Positions 24,421 through 28,857 of a DNA stretch of 28,857 bases are shown here, in pieces (positions within the stretch are counted from its first letter, which is position 1; each line of letters opens with the position of its first letter). A program made the translations under genes and the position numbers. Location: assembly GCA_035550595.1 (NCBI GenBank), contig DASZOV010000098.1, forward strand, positions 1-28,857. The letters run 5' to 3'. Under the pieces are notes generated by a model that was not told the DNA's origin, searched no databases, and worked only from the letters and a program-made list of their open reading frames with translations. The DNA is from CALFMR01 sp035550595. Its GTDB lineage: Bacteria > Acidobacteriota > Vicinamibacteria > Vicinamibacterales > SCN-69-37.

Positions 24421-24600
24421 TCAGAGGACAGGAGACAGAAGACAGGTGGCAGGACGGCGCCAGAGACAGCCCGCAGCCACACGCCAAAAAAGTTGACACC
24501 GCGAGCCCCCGAGCGGAGCGAGGGCGGCGAAACGCGTAGCGCTGGGGGTGGGGCCCCAGCGCACTGCAAAGAAGATGACTCGCGGGCCCCCGCGAACAAT
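24421..24600. repeat. GAGGACAGGAGACAG array and inverted copy of the GTTGGGG palindrome element
   Basis: 24421-24452 is a short purine-rich array (GGACAGGAGACAGAAGACAG). 24487-24590 is the palindrome element in reverse orientation. Its stem is GCGCTGGGG (24539-24547) with CCCCAGCGC (24554-24562), differing from the GCGTTGGGG/CCCCAACGC of other copies by a paired change. The rest of the 24394-24647 gap is the PEBP-family gene leader. Confidence 0.85.
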
Positions 24601-24633
24601 CAAGACTTGATACAGTACGCCTCATTCCCTTCG

Positions 24634-24640
24634 AGGAGGA
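24634..24640 (+). promoter_or_regulatory. Strong ribosome binding site of the PEBP-family gene
   Basis: AGGAGGA lies 7 bases before ATG 24648. It is one of the few near-consensus Shine-Dalgarno sequences in the window and fixes this start. Confidence 0.85.
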
Positions 24641-24647
24641 GACAGTC

Positions 24648-25280
24648 ATGACCCACCGAATCAGGCGAGGCGCTGTACCGGCGTTGATCATCGCGGCGGC
24701 GCTCTGGACCGGAACGTCGACCGCCGATGCGCAGCAGGCGGGACGAGGACGCGGCGGCCCGCGCGGCCCCGTGCTGTCGGTGACGAGCACGTCGTTCCCG
24801 GATGGCGGCGTCATCCCGATGCACAACGCCTTCCGCGGCGACAACAAGTCCCCGGCGTTCGAGTTCCACTGGTCCAACGGCAACGACCCGGCCGAGGCGC
24901 CGGCGGCGCTCCAGTCCTACGCCGTGGTCCTGCACGACGTCGAGAACTCGTCGGCGCGTGGCACGACGGACACGCTGCACTGGACGGCGTTCAACATTCC
25001 CGGCACCGCGAAAGGCATCGAGGAAGGCCTCGGCGAGGGCACGCTGCCCGACGGCACCGTCAACGGCCCCGGCCTCAACGCAAGCCGCGGCAACACACCC
25101 GCCTACTTCGGCCCAGGCGCGGGCGTCGGTCCGTACCATCACTACGTGTTCGAGTTCTACGCGCTCGACACGAAGCTCGACCTGCCCGCCACGGCCACGC
25201 GCGACGATCTGATGAAGGCCATGGAAGGCCACGTCATCGGCAAAGCCGCCTACGTCGGACGGTTTCACGCGACTGAGTAG
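24648..25280 (+). CDS. Exported YbhB/YbcL-type PEBP-family protein
   Basis: Bacterial homologue of phosphatidylethanolamine-binding / Raf-kinase-inhibitor proteins; biochemical role mostly unknown. The 210-residue product has a signal peptide (AVPALIIAAALWTGTSTADA, 9-28) followed by a Gly/Arg-rich spacer. The PEBP core runs about 42-208: SPAFEFHWSNG (ligand-pocket strand), YAVVLHDVE, HWTAFNIPGTAKGIEEGLGE, GPGAGVGPYHHYVFEFYALD, and the C-terminal GHVIGKAAYVGRF. All blocks are in the YbhB order and length is normal. It has a strong ribosome site and stands alone. A GGCTTCTGG-type repeat begins about 10 bases after its stop. Confidence 0.93.
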   Translation: MTHRIRRGAVPALIIAAALWTGTSTADAQQAGRGRGGPRGPVLSVTSTSFPDGGVIPMHNAFRGDNKSPAFEFHWSNGNDPAEAPAALQSYAVVLHDVENSSARGTTDTLHWTAFNIPGTAKGIEEGLGEGTLPDGTVNGPGLNASRGNTPAYFGPGAGVGPYHHYVFEFYALDTKLDLPATATRDDLMKAMEGHVIGKAAYVGRFHATE

Positions 25281-25290
25281 CGCTGCGCGA

Positions 25291-25462
25291 CGTTAGAAGT
25301 TCGAAGCCAGAAGCCAGAAGTGGGTTCCTCAACGGCATCCGCGCATCGAGACCCGGCTGGTTTCTGGCTTCCGAACTTCTAACGCCCGCGCTCACCTTCG
25401 TCGGGGCGCATCACCTGACGTTTGAATTTCTCTTCTGGCTTCTGGCTTCGAACTTCTGACTT
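25291..25462. repeat. Three GGCTTCTGGCTTCGAAC arrays between the PEBP and CHY genes
   Basis: Copies at 25291-25330 (inverted: GTTCGAAGCCAGAAGCCAG), 25359-25385 (TTTCTGGCTTCCGAACTTC) and 25427-25462 (TTCTGGCTTCTGG, then CTTCGAACTTC). The last ends 4 bases before the CHY gene start. No gene is seen in 25281-25466. Confidence 0.85.
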
Positions 25463-25466
25463 TGGC

Positions 25467-25799
25467 ATGTCCTCCCTCGTCCACGGCGTCGATCTCGATC
25501 CCGAGACGCGCTGCCGGCACTACCACGGGCCGACCGACGTCGTCGCGCTGAAGTTCAAGTGCTGCGGGGAGTATTACGCCTGCAAGGACTGTCACGCGGA
25601 GCTCGCCGGCCACGCGCCGGTCGTGTGGTCAGCCTCCGAATGGGACGAACGCGCGGTACGCTGTGGCGCGTGCGGCGTGGAGCTGACGATCCGCCAGTAC
25701 GTCGAGAGCGGCGCCCGCTGCCCCGCCTGTAGCGCGGCGTTCAATCCCAAGTGCCGCGCGCACTATCGGTTTTACTTCGAAGAGCGCCAGACAAGCTAG
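25467..25799 (+). CDS. CHY-type zinc-finger protein
   Basis: A 110-residue cytoplasmic protein made almost entirely of a CHY zinc finger. Metal ligands include Cys-x-His in TRCRHYHGPTDVV, CCGEYYACKDCH, the His of AGHAPVVW, CGACGVELT, CPACSAAFNPKCRAHY and further His residues, the order expected for the family (as in yeast Hot13). Function in bacteria is not established. ATG at 25467 (MSSLVHGVDLDPETRC) is chosen because the 15 residues upstream are encoded by the repeat at 25427-25462. No ribosome site precedes it. The gene is bracketed by inverted repeat copies a few bases from its start and stop. Confidence 0.9.
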   Translation: MSSLVHGVDLDPETRCRHYHGPTDVVALKFKCCGEYYACKDCHAELAGHAPVVWSASEWDERAVRCGACGVELTIRQYVESGARCPACSAAFNPKCRAHYRFYFEERQTS

Positions 25800-25870
25800 A
25801 AGTTCGAAGCCAGAAGCCAGACGTGGGTTCCGCGTTCAGGGGCTCACGCGAAGGCGCGAAGATCGCGAAT
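25796..25870. repeat. Inverted GGCTTCTGG array and octamer array after the CHY gene
   Basis: 25796-25833 (GCTAGAAGTTCGAAGCCAGA onward) is the inverse of the array at 25427-25462 and overlaps the CHY stop codon. 25842-25870 is an inverted CTTCGCG-octamer array. 25871-25904 shows nothing. Confidence 0.85.
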
Positions 25871-25904
25871 TGTAGAAAAGCTGATTGGACGGCCGGACGC
25901 CGTG

Positions 25905-26093
25905 TCAGAAGCCGAGGTCCTCGGGCTTCACCCACACGCTGTGTCCGTCGCGCCAGATGACGACCGGCAGGCCCGCGCGCTTGTGGCGAAGCATGGCGTC
26001 ACGCACGCCTTCCTCGAGCGCCTCGTCGATGATGCGGGACTCTTCGAAGAAGATCCGGTTGATGTCTTTTTCTGCCCCAGTCTTTTTCGTCAT
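25905..26093 (-). CDS. Small partner protein of a zeta-toxin-like ATPase
   Basis: A 62-residue protein: MTKKTGAEKD, then ESRIIDEALEEGVRDAMLRH and KRAGLPVVIWRDGHSVWVKP. The RHKxxGxPVVxWRDGxxVWVxPE pattern is familiar from small ORFs that directly follow zeta-toxin-like ATPases (COG4185); this is from memory, not a search. The ATG at 26093 overlaps the TGA of the decayed ATPase (ATGA), as expected for a coupled pair. The ORF itself is intact. It may be an antitoxin-like or accessory protein left behind after its partner decayed. Confidence 0.7.
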   Translation of the reverse strand: MTKKTGAEKDINRIFFEESRIIDEALEEGVRDAMLRHKRAGLPVVIWRDGHSVWVKPEDLGF

Positions 26094-26337
26094 TCGCCGC
26101 CTCGCTTCGCGCTGAGCCAGATGCCTTCATCTGACTGTAAGTCGTGGCCCCCGCCACGCACGCGAGCCGCGACGCGATCCACGGCATCGCGTCGGCATTG
26201 ACGAACTCCGTGACGAGCGCGCCACGCAAGAGCGCCGGTGCTGCCGTCGACTTTCCCGCGCCGTTGGGGCCGGCCAGGATGACCAGGCTCGGCGTTGCCT
26301 CGACGTCAATTCTTGCCGGTACCTGCGTCACGGGCAT
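26090..26337 (-). pseudogene. Remnant of a zeta-toxin-like ATPase (COG4185), internally deleted and frameshifted
   Basis: Full relatives are near 180-200 residues and phosphorylate small molecules or act as predicted ABC-type ATPases. Here only fragments remain. From ATG 26337 the frame gives PSLVILAGPNGAGKSTAAPA (Walker A) and TEFVNADA. From about 26180 the matching sequence moves to another frame: DAVDRVAARVRGGGHDLQSD, a middle segment of the family, then EGIWLSAKRGGE and TGA at 26090, a plausible family C-terminus. The section after NAD and the section after GGHDL (RRRY and beyond) are missing. The original frame would run on out of register to 25999. Two deletions, at least one out of frame, best explain this. 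Confidence 0.75.
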
Positions 26338-26490
26338 GTCTCACGGCGGACAGTCTACGCCGTGCGCACGCACTCGCATGAGGCCACGTGTCACCCTCTA
26401 CGCCAGCGGTTCAGTACCCCGAATTTCAACGAAACAAGCTCGATAGCCGGTTGGTCGCTGTGGATGGCCAGGCGCGTGCCACTCGGATCG

Positions 26491-26733
26491 TCAGGCAGAG
26501 AGTTGCCGAACGGCCGGCCGATCCGCGGCTGTCGGCCGGCGAAGGGCACTCTCCGGCAGCGTGGCGACGGCGACCGTGTTGCCCGCCATGTCGAAGAACT
26601 CGACTGAGTAGCCGTCCTCGTTGACGCCCGGCGCGACGTGGCGTTCCACCACGGTACCGACGTCGCCGGCACGCAACCGGTGCTCAGGGACGTCCCGGGT
26701 CAGCACGACATCACCGTACATGTCGATGGGCAT
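26491..26733 (-). CDS. DUF4926-type small protein
   Basis: An 80-residue protein: MYGDVVLTRDVPEHRLRAGD, VGTVVERHVAPG, YSVEFFDMAGNTVAVATLPE. The DVVLxxDxPEHxLxxGxVGTVV pattern and the VEF-D-G-x-T-x-A-V-x-x-L ending fit DUF4926. Such proteins have a small beta-barrel (SH3-like) look and are often beside toxin-like or DUF6883 genes; function unknown. ATG at 26733 is 2 bases after the DUF6883 stop, so it is cotranscribed. The tail after SALRRP (TAADRPAVRQLSA) is not conserved in my memory of the family. Region 26338-26490 downstream shows nothing. Confidence 0.82.
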   Translation of the reverse strand: MPIDMYGDVVLTRDVPEHRLRAGDVGTVVERHVAPGVNEDGYSVEFFDMAGNTVAVATLPESALRRPTAADRPAVRQLSA

Positions 26734-26735
26734 GG

Positions 26736-27068
26736 CTATCTTGGGTACATGGTAATGAATCGTGGCACATCGGTTCCAGTGTCGATCTGCCAGACCGAGC
26801 AGAACCGCACGGTCCTGCCACTGGGCGTTATGACGGGACCATCGATCTCGAAGACGACGCCGTAGGCGTTCGTCGACGTGCCGGTCACATCGAGGGACAA
26901 GTGTTGAGTTCGCAGATCGGCTTCCAGCGCCTGTGGATCGTCGGATTGATATCCGAAGTTCAGGAGGAGTCTGGCCTTCGCCGCACCGCGCCGATGCGAT
27001 AGGTTCAGCAGGTATCCAGTGAGCTTCTCGGATGCGATGATCGCGCGGTCGGCGTTCGGCACCCGCAC
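26736..27068 (-). CDS. DUF6883-type protein
   Basis: A 110-residue protein: VPNADRAIIASEKLTGYLLN, KARLLLNFGYQSDDPQALEA, LRTQHLSLDVTGTSTNAYGV, VFEIDGPVITPSGR, VWQIDTGTDVPRFITMYP. The N-terminal PNAxxAxI-KLxxYLLN, central LRxQHL and C-terminal GxxxPRFxTxYP pattern fit DUF6883. Function unknown; often paired with DUF4926. GTG at 27068 follows GAGGT by 5 bases, and the GAGG overlaps the stop of the ParD-like gene, an arrangement typical of coupled translation. It is the middle gene of a three-gene cassette. Confidence 0.82.
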   Translation of the reverse strand: MRVPNADRAIIASEKLTGYLLNLSHRRGAAKARLLLNFGYQSDDPQALEADLRTQHLSLDVTGTSTNAYGVVFEIDGPVITPSGRTVRFCSVWQIDTGTDVPRFITMYPR

Positions 27069-27076
27069 TGATGACC

Positions 27077-27325
27077 TCAGATACCGGCGAACAGGGCGTC
27101 GATCTGATCCTCGGATTCGAGCTCGATGACCCGCCCGGCTGCGATGTCTTCACACCCGCGTTCAAGCGCGTCCCGGAGCCGCTCGCGCCTCATCGTCGCG
27201 ACCTCGTCGCGAACCTGCATCAGACGCAGGGCATCGGCGATGACCTCCGCCTCGGTGCTGTCGTGGCCTTCCTCGACTTTGCGACGAACGAGCGCTTCCA
27301 GGCTTTTGGGAATAGCGACGTCCAT
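27077..27325 (-). CDS. ParD-like ribbon-helix-helix antitoxin
   Basis: An 82-residue protein: MDVAIPKSLEALVRRKVEEG (beta strand and first helix), HDSTEAEVIADALRLMQVRD (second helix), then a charged helix (RRERLRDALERGCEDIAAGR) and ESEDQIDALFAGI. This is the ParD/CC2985 layout: N-terminal DNA-binding RHH and C-terminal toxin-binding helix. It would repress its own operon and neutralise a toxin. CAGGGAG lies 8 bases before ATG 27325. No ParE/RelE toxin follows; instead the next gene, 8 bases on, is the DUF6883 protein. Either the toxin is lost or the DUF6883/DUF4926 proteins fill that place. Confidence 0.82.
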   Translation of the reverse strand: MDVAIPKSLEALVRRKVEEGHDSTEAEVIADALRLMQVRDEVATMRRERLRDALERGCEDIAAGRVIELESEDQIDALFAGI

Positions 27326-27432
27326 GCTTGTGGCTCCCTGTCCAGTCTACTCCCCACGAGCGCGTCCAACGCTACGACACGTGTCGATTCGGACCTGCTG
27401 ATGCAGCTCGCGTGAGAAAGGGCCCAAGAGCG

Positions 27433-27612
27433 GCCTCGCGCGAAGCCGCGAAGATCGCGAAGCGAACGACAGCGTCACGAGCCGGCCACAGGTCCCTATT
27501 TTCGTTTTGGATTCCCCTGGGTCTGAAAGACCCAGGGCTCCACAGACTATCTACCTTCGCGATCTTCGCGACTTCGCGCGAGGCCCATGCCTTTCCTTCG
27601 CGATCTTCGCGC
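27433..27612. repeat. Octamer arrays and GACCCAGGG hairpin upstream of the ParD-like cassette
   Basis: 27433-27463 is an inverted CTTCGCG-octamer array. CCCTGGGTCT (27515-27524) and AGACCCAGGG (27528-27537) make a perfect 10-base stem around GAA. 27554-27584 and 27594-27612 are direct octamer arrays. No gene is seen in 27326-27632; any cassette promoter must lie within about 27326-27430. Confidence 0.85.
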
Positions 27613-27632
27613 TCTCAGTCTTCGTGCGGCGT

Positions 27633-27818
27633 CTATGGCTCGGCGTTCCACGGCCGCATCGGAATCGGCGGCCGACCCAGAGCGACGCGAAGACGGTTGA
27701 TCTCGACTTCCCGGTGCTGCAACGCGATGACGAGGCGCACCTTTTCACGCGGCGAGAGCCGGCGCTGCGCCTCGTGCCATGCGGCTTTCGTCTCGAACTG
27801 GCGTCGAGGATCCGTCAT
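27633..27818 (-). CDS. Small basic protein of unknown function
   Basis: A 61-residue protein: MTDPRRQFETKAAWHEAQRR, LSPREKVRLVIALQHREVEI, NRLRVALGRPPIPMRPW. The FxTKxxWxxxxRxLxxxEKVRL pattern occurs in small ORFs of many bacteria beside nucleotidyltransferase or other two-gene modules (recollection only). ATG at 27818 is chosen over the longer frame because it overlaps the previous stop as ATGA. It is mostly helical and highly charged. Probably the second gene of a two-gene module. Confidence 0.65.
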   Translation of the reverse strand: MTDPRRQFETKAAWHEAQRRLSPREKVRLVIALQHREVEINRLRVALGRPPIPMRPWNAEP

Positions 27819-27970
27819 TGCTGCGGTGGCGGCTCCGGTGCATTGACCGGATCGGCGAACGGCATCCAGGCACCACACCCACACTCATGACGCGTCAGGT
27901 TGGCGTAGAACTCGGCGTCCGCCTGCTCGGCCTCGTCGAAGCTCGAAAACACCCGAACGACGTGTTCCAT
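27815..27970 (-). CDS. Small hypothetical protein, perhaps chimeric
   Basis: A 51-residue protein beginning MEHVVRVFSSFDEAEQADAE, FYANLT, a pattern I associate with small module proteins whose next residues are PxERLxILLELI. Here the continuation is instead HECGCGAWMPFADP and a Pro-rich end, so the family C-terminus is absent. It is coupled to the next gene (ATGA at 27818-27815). ATG at 27970 is preferred to the upstream frame start at 28027 because the upstream part falls in a hairpin repeat. Function unknown. Confidence 0.6.
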   Translation of the reverse strand: MEHVVRVFSSFDEAEQADAEFYANLTRHECGCGAWMPFADPVNAPEPPPQQ

Positions 27971-28014
27971 GACGGGAATTTTACCAAAGGCGATGGCGTG
28001 GGACGCGTCGCTGG

Positions 28015-28230
28015 GCCGGGCGGGCACGGGGGCCCGCCCCTACACGACACTGTCACGATCCGGCGGGGGCGCCCTACGAAACGGGTTTCCCGGGGTCTGA
28101 AGACCCAGGGCTCGGCAAACATCCGCCTTCGCGGCTTCGCGCCTTCGCGCGAGGCCCGATGCGTTCGCTTCGCGATCTTCGCGTCAGCGCGAGGCCCGTC
28201 TGTGCTCTTCGTGGCTCTTCGTGAGCGTCG
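28015..28230. repeat. Hairpin repeats and octamer arrays between pilA and the small gene pair
   Basis: 28015-28046 is a TGTAGGGGCG hairpin in reverse orientation (stem GGGGCGGGC with GCCCGCCC). 28089-28110 is a GTCTGAAGACCCAGGG hairpin. 28124-28155 and 28168-28195 are CTTCGCG-octamer arrays, with a diverged one (CTCTTCGTGGCTCTTCGTG) at 28205-28225. No gene is seen in 27971-28328. Confidence 0.85.
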
Positions 28231-28256
28231 CGTTCGCGGACGGCCTGAAATGAAGA

Positions 28257-28301
28257 AGGACTCCCGCCGCCGCGGCTGAAACCGCGACGGACAGGAGTCC
28301 T
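28257..28301 (-). terminator. Terminator of pilA
   Basis: On the minus strand AGGACTCC and GGAGTCCT (28301-28294 with 28264-28257) enclose an inner stem, CCGTCGCGG with CCGCGGCGG, around TTTCAG. It lies 27 bases after the pilA stop. The exit sequence TCTTCATTTC is only modestly T-rich. Confidence 0.75.
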
Positions 28302-28328
28302 CAGGTAAAACGGTACGTGCGGAGGGTG

Positions 28329-28857
28329 TTACTGGATCGGCGTGACGGTCGTGCTCGCCGTGAACGGCTCGGTCGGAGCGGCTGCGCCGTTGTTGGCGGT
28401 GTCCTGCCAAATCGTGTTGCTCGTGTTCACCGCGAACGCGCGCGTGCCGGTCGTGTTCGGGGTCTGGGGGACCGCCGTCGCGTACCACGCGGAGATCGTC
28501 GCGTTGCCCGCGCCGTCGGTCGGACCAGCCGCAGAACCGTCACCAGCGCCGAGCGTGAACCCATAGCCGCTCTTGATCGGTGTGTCCGAACGTCCGAGAT
28601 CCTGCGAGATGAACGGATTCGTCGTGTTCGGCGTCGATCCCAGCTTCGAGTAGCTATCGGCGTACCCGCCGTTGCCCCACGACGCGGAGAACGACACTTC
28701 CGCCGACGACGTCGCGCGCAGTGACGCGATCGCCGACGTCTCGTTGCCCGTCATCCTGGCGCGCAACAGGCCCGGCACCGCGATGGCCGCAATGATGCTG
28801 ATGATCGCGACGACGATCAGCAGCTCGATGAGCGTAAAGCCCTGGTCGTTTCTGTCC
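28329..28857 (-). CDS. pilA: Major type IV pilin PilA (start just outside the window)
   Basis: The frame is open to the right edge; 176 residues are visible and only the first few codons of the leader are missing. The prepilin motif is NDQG-FTLIELLIVVAIISII with Glu at +5, followed by AAIAVPGLLRARMTGNETSA and AIASLRATSSAEVSFSASWG, the standard N-terminal spine helix of type IVa major pilins. The globular domain is Gly/Ser/Thr-rich (SKLGSTPNTTNPFISQDLG, GYGFTLGAGDG) and ends TASTTVTPIQ. No cysteine pair, hence no D-region disulfide, is present in the visible part. It has its own terminator. It lies upstream of the ABC-TPR-PilD operon on the same strand, separated by 5.6 kb of accessory genes. 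Confidence 0.93.
   Translation of the reverse strand, partial: DRNDQGFTLIELLIVVAIISIIAAIAVPGLLRARMTGNETSAIASLRATSSAEVSFSASWGNGGYADSYSKLGSTPNTTNPFISQDLGRSDTPIKSGYGFTLGAGDGSAAGPTDGAGNATISAWYATAVPQTPNTTGTRAFAVNTSNTIWQDTANNGAAAPTEPFTASTTVTPIQ

Noticed and set aside
25291..25833. CRISPR-like array
   Set aside because: Copies are in both orientations, irregularly spaced and separated by genes; no cas genes.
25999..26337. Intact 112-residue Walker A ATPase
   Set aside because: Only the first 55 or so residues fit the family; the rest runs out of frame through the partner gene, and another frame continues the family sequence.
27326..27632. Small ORFs reading FAIFATSREA-type peptides
   Set aside because: Translations of the octamer repeats, found in several frames and places, with no start signals.

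Overview
The window is GC-rich, densely coded bacterial chromosome. The gene set is a near-complete type IVa pilus locus with a Myxococcus-like pilA, ABC transporter, pilD order, mixed with housekeeping genes (smc, tatAC, proS, nadB, aroB). Many short hairpin repeats sit in the gaps. This style suggests Acidobacteriota, perhaps Vicinamibacteria, but that placement is inference from gene style and cannot be proved from the window.

Layout. (1) 1-4046, minus strand: a tatA > tatC > S41 peptidase > smc run; smc is cut by the left edge. (2) 4264-5988, plus: an OmpA-family outer-membrane protein with a clear promoter, ending at a strong terminator shared with the convergent proS. (3) 6070-9649, minus: nadB and proS, separated by a repeat-filled gap. 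(4) 9691-15675, plus: aroB followed by minor-pilin set 1 (FimT/GspH-, PilV-, PilW- and a very large PilX-like protein). (5) 22689-15920, minus: ABC ATPase > ABC permease > TPR protein > PilD, then minor-pilin set 2 (PilV-, PilW-, PilX-like and an exported coiled-coil protein). Most neighbours overlap by 4 bases, so this reads as one coupled operon interrupted once by a repeat element. (6) 22690-28328: an accessory stretch holding a VKOR-DsbA fusion, a PEBP-family protein, a CHY zinc-finger protein, a decayed zeta-toxin-like ATPase with its small partner, a ParD-like/DUF6883/DUF4926 cassette and a pair of tiny genes, all set among repeats. (7) 28329-28857, minus: the major pilin pilA, whose start lies just beyond the right edge.

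How it fits together. PilD would process PilA and the two minor-pilin sets. The ABC transporter plus TPR protein resemble PilH/PilI/PilG of Myxococcus xanthus, which are needed for pilus export. The VKOR-DsbA fusion could form disulfides in exported proteins, including the large cysteine-bearing PilX-like protein. Several minor pilins carry acidic loops that look calcium-binding.

Repeats are the other main feature. At least six families recur: CTTCGCG octamer arrays, a 14-bp-stem GTTGGGG palindrome, a TGTAGGGGCG hairpin, GGCTTCTGGCTTCGAACTTC arrays, GTTCGAAGTT arrays and GACCCAGGG hairpins. They lie flush against gene starts and stops, extend the C-termini of ProS, NadB and the ABC ATPase, and two hairpin families show paired (compensatory) stem changes between copies. 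No tRNA, rRNA, CRISPR array, transposase or integrase was seen.
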